A stretch of 7,903 nt of DNA from Candidatus Pelearchaeum sp. GTDB lineage: Archaea > Thermoproteota > Nitrososphaeria_A > Caldarchaeales > Caldarchaeaceae. Below are positions 1 to 5,542 of this stretch, piece after piece (within the stretch, counting starts at the first letter, position 1; each line of letters opens with the position of its first letter). Below the pieces are notes generated by a model. It saw only the letters and a program-made list of their open reading frames with translations. It had not been told where the DNA came from and did not search any database. A program made the translations under genes and the position numbers. Location: the NCBI GenBank assembly GCA_015520425.1, contig WAQC01000050.1:1-7903 (forward strand), in the 5' to 3' direction.

Positions 1-1
1 A

Positions 2-694
2 CCTAGGCTTGTTAGGGTCTATCTGGAGAGCACGGAGAACTCTATAATAGGGATGATTAGGCAGCAGTCGGGTGATGAGATTCATGTTGAGACGTTTTGT
101 GGGGGTGTGATGGAGATTTTCGTAGATGCTTACCTGCCACCTAGTAGGCTTATCCTGATAGCGCAGGGTGGGCGCGACGATGTTGAGGAGACGCTGGTCA
201 AGATGGGGAAGCTCCTCGGCTTTGAGGTCTGGGTTATAGACCCGCTCCCAGTCCTCGCGACGCAGCCTGACAAGCTGATAACCGAGGTGGACTACGATTT
301 TAATGAGCTGAAGCTGGGTGAGAGGGATTATGTCGTGGTTCTTACGAAGGGTGAGCGGGATATCAAGGTGCTGGAAGCCCTCTCCAAGACCAGGCCCCGC
401 TTCGTGGGTATGCTCGCGAGTAGGAAGCGCGTGAAGTATGACTTCTCAATACTCCGCGATAAGGGTGTTTCTGAGGAGTTTCTGAAGAGTGTCAGCGCTC
501 CTGTGGGCGCTGATATTGGAGCCCACACGCCTGAGGAGATAGCCCTCTCAATAATGGCTGAGATAGTAGCGGTTAGGCGGGGTAAGCGCGTGCCGCGTAA
601 GGATGAGGAAGCGCTGGAGGAGGTTAAGGAGACGGGGGTAGCGACAGGCCTGGACATAGGCGGCTCATGCGGCCCGACATACACGAAGAAATAG
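2..694 (+). CDS. xdhC: XdhC/CoxF-family molybdoenzyme maturation factor (5' end outside window)
   Basis: The reading frame is open to the left edge, so the true start lies outside the window; the first ATG inside (base 53) would cut into conserved sequence. XdhC/CoxF/CoxI proteins bind and help sulfurate or insert the molybdenum cofactor of xanthine dehydrogenase and CO dehydrogenase relatives. Counting from base 2, residues 33-40 (CGGVMEIF) are the end of the N-terminal XdhC domain. A Rossmann-like domain begins at LILIAQGG (about 50-57). The most diagnostic part is FVGMLASRKR (134-143) followed by GADIGAHTPEEIALSI (169-184), close to the family's typical 'GxxIGA.TPEEIA.SI.AEI' ending. The usual GxGH nucleotide-binding signature is replaced by AQGGRDD. 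A tail of about 35 residues with one late Cys (SCGP) follows. It ends 4 bp from the convergent coxE. Family assignment is firm; CoxF versus another XdhC role is inferred from the neighbouring cox genes. Confidence 0.87.
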   Translation, partial: PRLVRVYLESTENSIIGMIRQQSGDEIHVETFCGGVMEIFVDAYLPPSRLILIAQGGRDDVEETLVKMGKLLGFEVWVIDPLPVLATQPDKLITEVDYDFNELKLGERDYVVVLTKGERDIKVLEALSKTRPRFVGMLASRKRVKYDFSILRDKGVSEEFLKSVSAPVGADIGAHTPEEIALSIMAEIVAVRRGKRVPRKDEEALEEVKETGVATGLDIGGSCGPTYTKK

Positions 695-698
695 CAAA

Positions 699-1823
699 CT
701 ACGCCTTCCGTGCTATGGGCTCTAGCGCGAGCCCGAAGTATCTCCTATACCCCTTAAGGTTCTGTAGCGCCGAGATTCCCGCGAGCAGGTCTATGTAGGG
801 CATAGCCGTCTCCATGCCTATAGTGCGCGGCTTGAAGCCAGGCTTATCTGCGTGGGGGTTTATCCAGACAATCCTACCCACACGCGTCTTGAGAGCACGC
901 ATAGCCTTATCCAGCAGCTCAGGCTCGCCAGTATCCCAGCCGTCGCTCACTATCATCACCACAGTACCGCGCGTTAGGAGGCCGCCATACTTCTCCAAAA
1001 ACGCCTTGAGGCAACTCCCTATACGCGTCCCACTACCCCAGATATCAACGTCGTGCGATATGCGGGCAGCAGCCGCTTCGGGGCCGTGGAGACGTAGAAT
1101 CTCTGTAACCTTCACCAGCTTTGTGCTGAAGACGAAGACCTCAAGCGCAACACCCTGGCGGGCGAGGGCGTACATGGACTGCATCAGCAGGCTGGTGTAT
1201 GTATCCATGGAGCCGCTTACGTCAAAGAGGGCTACGAGCCTACATCGTGTTACCTTCCTCTTCCTACGGCTCAGCGTCATGGGCTCGCCGAAGGTTGCGA
1301 GGCTTGAGCGGAACGTCTGCGGGAAATCCAGCTCACCGCTTATGCTCCTGAACGTCCTCCTCCCAGGTAGCAGAGCGAGCCTACGGCGCATCCTCTTCAT
1401 CACACGCTTAATCTCGCGTAGAGACTCGCGGGTCGGTGTAGGTATCTCCCGCTTCATCAAAACCTCCAACGGGCTGTAGAACGCCATCTGGGCAGTCGCC
1501 TGAGCCTGCTTCGTCGTCTTAGTCTTCTCATGCTCGCCCATCTTCCCGCCACCCTGCGAGAACATCTCAGTCTCGCGCCGTTGCTGCATCTTCTTCTGCC
1601 GCGTCAGCTCGTCAAAAACCATGTCAAAGATGAGATAATCCTCAAGACGCTTAACCATAGTCAGGCGCAGAACCTCGCGGAGATGCTCAACACTCCTAAT
1701 CTCAATACTATTCACTGCGGTAAAGGCGTCTATGCTCTCGGATGTTCCACACTTGACACCATGCTCGCGAAGCTTCCCCGCGAGCGTTACTATGAAGTGC
1801 ATCAGGTCTGTTTCCACGTTCAT
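699..1823 (-). CDS. coxE: CoxE-type von Willebrand factor A (VWA) domain protein
   Basis: A 374-residue CoxE-like protein. In the bacterial CO dehydrogenase system CoxE works with the AAA+ ATPase CoxD in post-translational assembly of the active site. The C-terminal half is a VWA domain with a complete MIDAS metal site: DVSGS at residues 201-205, Thr266 in SGTRIG, and Asp294 in VSDGWD. Ahead of it is the stretch LDFPQTFRSSLATFGEPMTL (165-184), matching the conserved 'R.tlR.SL..GGEP..L' region of CoxE. The N-terminal third is helical, and residues 85-115 form a charged Gly/Lys/Gln-rich linker. Start: ATG at 1823, 9 bp after the coxD stop, so the two genes form an operon transcribed coxD to coxE. 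A second ATG seven codons inside is possible. No strong Shine-Dalgarno is visible before either. A long antisense reading frame over this gene is treated as a shadow. Confidence 0.9.
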   Translation of the reverse strand: MNVETDLMHFIVTLAGKLREHGVKCGTSESIDAFTAVNSIEIRSVEHLREVLRLTMVKRLEDYLIFDMVFDELTRQKKMQQRRETEMFSQGGGKMGEHEKTKTTKQAQATAQMAFYSPLEVLMKREIPTPTRESLREIKRVMKRMRRRLALLPGRRTFRSISGELDFPQTFRSSLATFGEPMTLSRRKRKVTRCRLVALFDVSGSMDTYTSLLMQSMYALARQGVALEVFVFSTKLVKVTEILRLHGPEAAAARISHDVDIWGSGTRIGSCLKAFLEKYGGLLTRGTVVMIVSDGWDTGEPELLDKAMRALKTRVGRIVWINPHADKPGFKPRTIGMETAMPYIDLLAGISALQNLKGYRRYFGLALEPIARKA

Positions 1824-1832
1824 ACCGCAAAC

Positions 1833-2693
1833 CTAGAGTATGCCAAGCTCCCGCAGCCTGGCGGAGTCGTCCTCGCTCTTAATCAGGCAGCTCATGGTGG
1901 AGCGTATAACGTCTGGGGTTATCTCGGAGATGTTAAGCGCCATCAGGGCGTTGGCCCAGTCCAGCGTCTCAGATATTCCAGGCTTCTTTGAGAGGTCATC
2001 CACCTGGCGTAGGCGTTGAACAAACTCCACAACATCGCTGGACAGCTTCTCGGAGAGGGCGGGAACCTTCAAACTAAGTATGCGCTTCTCCTTCTCCGCA
2101 CTTGGATACGTCACGTATAGGTAGAGGCACCTCCTCCTCAGCCCGTCGCCAACCTCGCGAGTCCTGTTTGAGGTTATTATCACTATCGGCTTCCTCTTGG
2201 CCGTGATTGTGCCTATCTCAGGTATGGTAACCTGGAACTCAGCAAGGAACTCAAGCAGGAACCCCTCAAACTCCTCATCACTCCTATCTATCTCGTCAAT
2301 CAGCAATACTGGCGGCCTGGGGCCGTCGTGGAGCAGGGCCTGGAGGAGCGGCCTCTTGAGCAGGAACTTCTCGCTAAATATCTCCGAGGCAATCTCTTCT
2401 GGAGACTTGCTCCTCTCCATCAGCCTTATGTGGAGGAGCTGCCGCGGATAGTCCCATTCGTAGAGAGCCTGCGCCGCTGTTATTCCCTCATAACACTGAA
2501 GACGTATAAGCTCCGTCCCCAGCATCTTGGAGAGAACCTTCGCGACCTCCGTCTTCCCACAGCCAGGCTCTCCCTCAATTAGTAAGGGCTTCTCCAGCTT
2601 AAGGGCCAGATAAACAGCCGTTGCGAGATTCTCATCAGCCACATACAGCTCTTTCTCCATCGCCTGCATTATTGCTGCGGGGCTTAGCTCCAT
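1833..2693 (-). CDS. coxD: CoxD-type AAA+ ATPase (MoxR-like)
   Basis: A 286-residue AAA+ ATPase of the MoxR/CoxD branch, about the usual length. In bacteria CoxD is a membrane-associated chaperone thought to open apo-CO dehydrogenase so that sulfur and copper can be added to the Mo centre. Visible motifs: Walker A GEPGCGKT (41-48), Walker B VLLIDEID (129-136), sensor 1 ITSN (173-176), an arginine-finger cluster GLRRRC (184-189), and the lid-domain motif SETLDWANAL (241-250), all typical of MoxR-family proteins. MoxR ATPases usually pair with a VWA protein, and coxE lies 9 bp downstream. The gene starts at the ATG on the left side of a 117-bp divergent region shared with coxM. Its assignment as CoxD rather than another MoxR protein rests on the neighbours. 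Confidence 0.9.
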   Translation of the reverse strand: MELSPAAIMQAMEKELYVADENLATAVYLALKLEKPLLIEGEPGCGKTEVAKVLSKMLGTELIRLQCYEGITAAQALYEWDYPRQLLHIRLMERSKSPEEIASEIFSEKFLLKRPLLQALLHDGPRPPVLLIDEIDRSDEEFEGFLLEFLAEFQVTIPEIGTITAKRKPIVIITSNRTREVGDGLRRRCLYLYVTYPSAEKEKRILSLKVPALSEKLSSDVVEFVQRLRQVDDLSKKPGISETLDWANALMALNISEITPDVIRSTMSCLIKSEDDSARLRELGIL

Positions 2694-2703
2694 TCTCTAC
2701 CCA

Positions 2704-2737
2704 AATTCTCCTAACCAGCTAGATACAATTTATGTAT
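2704..2737 (-). promoter_or_regulatory. Probable coxDE promoter with small palindrome
   Basis: Read on the minus strand, an AT-rich TATA-like element (ATAAATT, bases 2727-2733) lies about 35 bp before the coxD ATG. This would give a transcript with a very short leader, as is common in archaea. It sits inside a symmetric element with arms ATACA (2723-2727) and TGTAT (2733-2737) separated by 5 bp, which could bind a dimeric regulator. It is only a pattern; no regulator gene is in the window. Confidence 0.4.
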
Positions 2738-2766
2738 TCTTCACCGACACTCCAACCCCCAGATAA

Positions 2767-2800
2767 AGACTATAAACAGGTGTTTTGGCTAAATAGCGTG
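2767..2800 (+). promoter_or_regulatory. Probable coxMSG promoter (TATA box)
   Basis: The sequence ACTATAAAC (2769-2777) is a good archaeal TATA box. A start site about 25 bp downstream would fall near base 2800, leaving a leader of roughly 10 nt before the coxM ATG at 2811. The partial Shine-Dalgarno GTGAG (2798-2802) lies 8 bp before that ATG. The box is on the opposite side of the 117-bp divergent region from the coxD promoter, so the structural and maturation genes could be controlled together. Confidence 0.5.
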
Positions 2801-2810
2801 AGCTTACAGC

Positions 2811-3686
2811 ATGATTCCAAAGCAGTTTGAATATTTTGCACCGAAGACTGTCGGGCAGGCCATATCCCTGTTGAAGAAGTATAAGGAGGATGCAAAGGTT
2901 CTGGCTGGTGGGCAGAGCCTAATACCGATGATGAAGCTACGCCTAGCAGCCCCCAAGTATGTGATAGACCTCAACAACATTAAGGGGCTATCATACATTA
3001 AGGAGGCTGGGGGAGTTATCCGCATAGGAGCCCTAACAAGGCACGCAGAGATAGAGCACTCACCGCTCATCAGGGAGAAGCTACCCATCATGGCCGAGGC
3101 AGCCGAGTGGATAGCAGACCAGCAGGTAAGGAACCTCGGCACAATAGGCGGTGCAATATCACACTGCGACCCAGCGGGAGACTGGGCACCCAACCTACTG
3201 GCGCTTGACGCCGAGCTGGTAATCCAGGGAGCGCGTAGGAGGGTTGTTAAGGCCGTAAAGTTCTTCAAGGGGCCGTTTGAGACCGACCTAAAGCCTACTG
3301 AGATACTCACCGAGATTAGGATTCCCCTACCACGCGGCGGCCGCGTGGGGCAGGCTTACATGAAGTTTGAGCGCAAGGCTGGGGACTTCGCCACCGTCGG
3401 CGTAGCGGCAAACCTACTGCTCAACGACAACAACGAGATAGTGAAGGCTGGTATTGGGATAACAGCAGTAGCACCAGCACCATTCAGGGCAAGCGAGGCA
3501 GAGAAGATACTCGTGGGAAAACAGCCAACAGCGGAGCTTGTTGAGCAGGCAGCACAAGCAGCGGCAGACATGGCTCAGCCATGGTCAGACTTAAGAGGCT
3601 CAGCAGAGTATAAAAAGGAGATGACCCGCGTCTTCACCCGCAGGGCAGTTAAGCGCGCCCTAGAGCGGGCGGGCGTAACGCTCTAA
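2811..3686 (+). CDS. coxM: CO dehydrogenase/molybdenum hydroxylase FAD-binding subunit (CoxM-like)
   Basis: A 291-residue flavoprotein subunit of the xanthine oxidase family. It would take electrons from the iron-sulfur subunit (CoxS, next gene) and pass them to an acceptor such as quinone. The two FAD pyrophosphate-binding loops are present: AGGQS (32-36) and TIGGA (111-115), the latter inside QQVRNLGTIGGAISHCDPAGD, a strong family signature. The C-terminal CO dehydrogenase flavoprotein domain covers about residues 178-285 (KFERKAGDFATVGVAA, then GIGITAVAPAPFRASEAE). Length matches bacterial CoxM (about 290). It is the first gene of a plus-strand operon, with coxS starting 19 bp after its stop. 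CoxM-like FAD subunits also occur in archaeal aldehyde oxidoreductases, so the fold and partner are clear while the substrate is not. Confidence 0.93.
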   Translation: MIPKQFEYFAPKTVGQAISLLKKYKEDAKVLAGGQSLIPMMKLRLAAPKYVIDLNNIKGLSYIKEAGGVIRIGALTRHAEIEHSPLIREKLPIMAEAAEWIADQQVRNLGTIGGAISHCDPAGDWAPNLLALDAELVIQGARRRVVKAVKFFKGPFETDLKPTEILTEIRIPLPRGGRVGQAYMKFERKAGDFATVGVAANLLLNDNNEIVKAGIGITAVAPAPFRASEAEKILVGKQPTAELVEQAAQAAADMAQPWSDLRGSAEYKKEMTRVFTRRAVKRALERAGVTL

Positions 3687-3691
3687 GGTAT

Positions 3692-3705
3692 GGTGGGTGA
3701 GTGAG
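3692..3705 (+). promoter_or_regulatory. Shine-Dalgarno deciding the coxS start
   Basis: GGTGAG (3696-3701) matches the archaeal anti-Shine-Dalgarno and sits 4 bp before ATG 3706. This favours that codon over the in-frame GTG at 3697, which overlaps the site itself. A second partial copy, GGTG, begins at 3692. Confidence 0.6.
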
Positions 3706-4278
3706 ATGGTGAAGAAGAAAGCCAAGAAGAAGGCTGCACGCAGGGCCGTGCGCAAGCCAGAGGCAGAGTTCCCCAAGAAGCACAGGATAGAGGTTGAGGT
3801 TAACGGCGTAAAATACACGCATGAGGTTGAGCCGCGCCTACTCCTGGTTCACTATATCCGCGATGTGCTGGGCTTGACGGGCACGCATATAGGCTGCGAC
3901 ACGACAAACTGCGGCGCCTGTACGGTCTTGATGGATGGGGAGGACGGCCGCTGGAAGGCGATAAAGTCATGCACTATGTTCGCAGTCCAGGCTAACGGTA
4001 GGAGGATACTCACGATAGAGGGGCTCGCCAAGGGTGATGAGCTGCACCCGCTCCAGAAAGCGTTCTGGGAGCATCATGGCTTGCAGTGCGGCTACTGCAC
4101 GCCTGGAATGATAATGTCCGCCCTAGGCTACCTCATGATAAACCCCAACCCCAGCGAGATGGACGTCCGCAAGGGCATATCAGGAAACCTATGCAGATGC
4201 ACAGGCTACCAGAACATAGTCAAAGCAATACTAGCAGCTGCAGAGGAGATAAGGAGCAGCGGCAGACCAATACTATAG
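3706..4278 (+). CDS. coxS: CO dehydrogenase/molybdenum hydroxylase [2Fe-2S] subunit (CoxS-like)
   Basis: A 190-residue iron-sulfur subunit that carries electrons from the Mo site to the FAD subunit. It has a plant-ferredoxin-type domain with Cys64, 69, 72 and 89 (GCDTTNCGACTV, then KSC), followed by the helical [2Fe-2S] domain with Cys128, 131, 163 and 165 (QCGYCTPGM, GNLCRCTGYQNIVKAI). All eight ligands are present. The stretch SCTMFAVQANG is very close to that of true CO dehydrogenase small subunits. The start chosen is ATG 3706 because of the GGTGAG site; GTG 3697 would add three residues. Oddities are a strongly basic N-terminal extension of about 25 residues (KKKAKKKAARRAVRK) that bacterial CoxS (about 166 residues) lacks, and an insertion (EDGRW) before Cys89. 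It lies 19 bp after coxM and 15 bp before coxG. Confidence 0.94.
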   Translation: MVKKKAKKKAARRAVRKPEAEFPKKHRIEVEVNGVKYTHEVEPRLLLVHYIRDVLGLTGTHIGCDTTNCGACTVLMDGEDGRWKAIKSCTMFAVQANGRRILTIEGLAKGDELHPLQKAFWEHHGLQCGYCTPGMIMSALGYLMINPNPSEMDVRKGISGNLCRCTGYQNIVKAILAAAEEIRSSGRPIL

Positions 4279-4293
4279 CTGGTGAGCGCATAA

Positions 4294-4749
4294 ATGCACT
4301 TTGAGGACAAGTTTGAGGTCCAAGCACCAGTAGAGACTGTCTGGAACTTCATAACAAGCCCAAAAGACTTCGCAAAAATAATACCAGACCTCCAGAAGTT
4401 TGAGATAGTAGATGAGCGGCAGTTTAAGGCAGCCTTCAAAGTAGGGCTAGGCATGATTAAAGGAACGATAAACATGACATTCAAGTTTGAGGACATGGAG
4501 CCCATGACCAAGATGAAGGTAGTCGGCCGCGGCTCTGGGCTACAAAGCACAGCAGACCTAACAATAGACCTAAACCTCCAGCCCAGCGATGGAAAGACAC
4601 TCATAGCATGGAGCGCAGACCTAAACGTAGGCGGAATGGTCGCGAGCGTAGGAGCACGCCTCCTAGAATCAACAACAAAAAACAAAGTCAAAGAAATAGT
4701 AGAAGGAATAAAGAAAGCAATAGAGAAGAAACCAGGAAAAAAGAAATAA
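4294..4749 (+). CDS. coxG: CoxG-family SRPBCC (START-like) protein
   Basis: A 151-residue protein of the CoxG / SRPBCC fold, which forms a hydrophobic cavity. In bacteria CoxG recruits CO dehydrogenase to the membrane and has been linked to quinone handling. The N-terminal FEVQAPVETVWNFITSPKDF (7-26) followed by KIIPDLQKFEIVDERQF is the standard CoxG opening ('APRE.VW..L.DP..l..ciPG'). The middle shows the expected alternating strands (IKGTINMTFKFEDMEP, GLQSTADLTIDLNL), and a C-terminal helix spans about 120-145. Bacterial CoxG proteins are longer and end in a hydrophobic anchor. This one stops after the helix with a basic tail (KKPGKKK) and no membrane segment. The Shine-Dalgarno GGTGAG (4281-4286) is 7 bp before the ATG, 15 bp after coxS, so it is the last gene of coxMSG. 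Toward its 3' end the codons become very A-rich. Confidence 0.87.
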   Translation: MHFEDKFEVQAPVETVWNFITSPKDFAKIIPDLQKFEIVDERQFKAAFKVGLGMIKGTINMTFKFEDMEPMTKMKVVGRGSGLQSTADLTIDLNLQPSDGKTLIAWSADLNVGGMVASVGARLLESTTKNKVKEIVEGIKKAIEKKPGKKK

Positions 4750-4838
4750 CCACATAACCTACATCCCCCTTCATTATTTAACACCACCACAAAGAAAAAC
4801 TATTATGCGAACTATTGTATAGTATCCCCCAAGGATAA

Positions 4839-4931
4839 ATGGCTAAAATCCTAAGAAGAATCATAAACTCACTAAAGAAACTCCTCTTACTATTACTACT
4901 TCGCGCCCTCCTAATGAATAATAGCGATTGA
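4839..4931 (+). CDS. Possible 30-residue leucine-rich peptide
   Basis: A short ATG-to-TGA frame encodes a 30-residue peptide that opens MAKILRRIINSLKK and continues with seven consecutive Leu, then RALLM. It is basic at the start and strongly hydrophobic after that, compatible with a membrane-binding helix, though the uncharged run is too short for a confident transmembrane segment. The AT-rich element TTGTATAG (4815-4822) lies about 20 bp before the ATG, compatible with a leaderless transcript, and AAGGAT (4831-4836) is a weak ribosome site. No family is recognised and a frame this short could arise by chance. It lies 89 bp after coxG on the same strand. Confidence 0.22.
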   Translation: MAKILRRIINSLKKLLLLLLLRALLMNNSD

Positions 4932-4944
4932 CGACGATTAATGT

Positions 4945-5462
4945 TTGGTGAATAGGAGAATCATAAGTAAGGTAGGACACCTGATAGTTGGTGTAGAGCA
5001 TATAGGAAACACAGCAATCCAAGGAATGAAGGCAAAACCAATAATTGACATAATGATAGCTGTCAAAAACCTAAGCATAGCTGACGAGTGTATAGCACTT
5101 CTCCAAGAGCTGGACTACGAATACGTGCCTGAGCCAGACTTCCCAGAGAGACGCTTCATGCGCAAAGGCTCTCCCGAAAATAGGACACACCACATATCCA
5201 TCGTTGAGATATGGGGCAATTCTGGACAGAGCACCTACTCTTCAGAGACTACCTACGTAAAAACCCTGATGAGCGCCTACGATACTCAACGCTGAAAGAG
5301 AAGCTAGCAGCCAAACACGGCTCAAACCGCCACGCATACACCTTCGCCAAAACAGAATATATCAAAGAAGTAATAGCAAAGGCGCGGCGGCTGGAACAAT
5401 CCAAACAAGAGCTAAGAATCCCTAATCAACAACAGGCGCACAAGTTTAATCGTCTTTTCTAA
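4945..5462 (+). pseudogene. GrpB-family (UPF0157) nucleotidyltransferase-like gene, truncated and frameshifted
   Basis: Two overlapping frames together give most of a GrpB-family protein. The first frame (from about 4945 to the 5208 region) has EHIGNTAIQGMKAKPIID followed by IMIAV, the family's HIGSTAVPGL..KPIIDI core, and THHISIVE. The second frame (from about 5211) continues with FWTEHLLFRDYLRKNPDE, LKEKLAAKHG and AYTFAKTEYIKEVIAKA, the normal GrpB C-terminus. Joining them needs a one-base insertion in the ATATGGGGC region (about 5208-5219), which restores the spacing expected between 'VE' and 'FW'. The first frame starts only at a poor TTG (4945) or GTG (4948), with a stop just upstream at 4939. 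The usual N-terminal 'YDPxWP..F..E' segment is missing, although MFGE is readable in another frame at 4941. Both defects point to a pseudogene; a sequencing error could explain the internal shift but not the lost N-terminus. Confidence 0.8.
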
Positions 5463-5490
5463 TCTTCAACGGCCGATATGCGCCTTCCTT

Positions 5491-5521
5491 GTATAAACCT
5501 TTTTTCTACAAAAGGTTTATA
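5491..5521 (+). promoter_or_regulatory. Probable promoter of the MFS transporter
   Basis: GTATAAAC (5491-5498) is a strong archaeal TATA box. A start site about 25 bp downstream falls near 5518-5522, just before GAGGGAG (5531-5537) and the ATG at 5543. This layout argues against the in-frame TTG at 5489, which lies before the TATA box. Confidence 0.6.
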
Positions 5522-5522
5522 C
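5491..5522. repeat. Perfect 13-bp inverted repeat over the MFS promoter
   Basis: Left arm GTATAAACCTTTT (5491-5503) and right arm AAAAGGTTTATAC (5510-5522) are exact reverse complements separated by TTCTAC. Each arm contains a TATAAA-type element. The left one is correctly placed to be the TATA box for the MFS gene, and the right arm falls where the transcript should begin. Dyads of this length at a TATA box and start site are typical of operators for dimeric repressors, though the same DNA could form a hairpin. Confidence 0.75.
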
Positions 5523-5542
5523 TAAGTGAAGAGGGAGCAGAC

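Noticed and set aside
814..1479. Long plus-strand open frame opposite coxE
   Set aside because: It lies wholly antisense to a gene with a complete VWA motif set and encodes no recognisable motif; it is a by-product of GC-rich codon structure.
2804..3310. Minus-strand open frame opposite coxM
   Set aside because: Antisense to a clear FAD subunit and rich in Ser/Ala/Leu without any motif, as expected of a shadow frame.
3697..3705. GTG start for coxS three codons upstream
   Set aside because: It overlaps the GGTGAG ribosome site that correctly serves ATG 3706 and has no good site of its own.
4206..4790. Minus-strand open frame opposite coxS end and coxG
   Set aside because: It overlaps two well-supported plus-strand genes and shows no family features.
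4798..4816. Direct repeat AACTATT, two copies 12 bp apart
   Set aside because: Short, AT-rich and only two copies; no evidence for an origin, operator or CRISPR.
4855..4966. Near-identical 13-mers AGAAGAATCATAA (4855) and AGGAGAATCATAA (4954)
   Set aside because: A single short A-rich match without further extension; not enough for a duplication or attachment-site pair.
5205..5225. Programmed -1 ribosomal frameshift in the GrpB gene
   Set aside because: No canonical slippery heptamer aligned to the frame is present, the family is not known to use one, and the N-terminus is also missing, so decay is simpler.
5489..5542. TTG start for the MFS gene adding 18 residues
   Set aside because: It lies before the TATA box, and the added residues are encoded by the inverted repeat; ATG 5543 has a good ribosome site.
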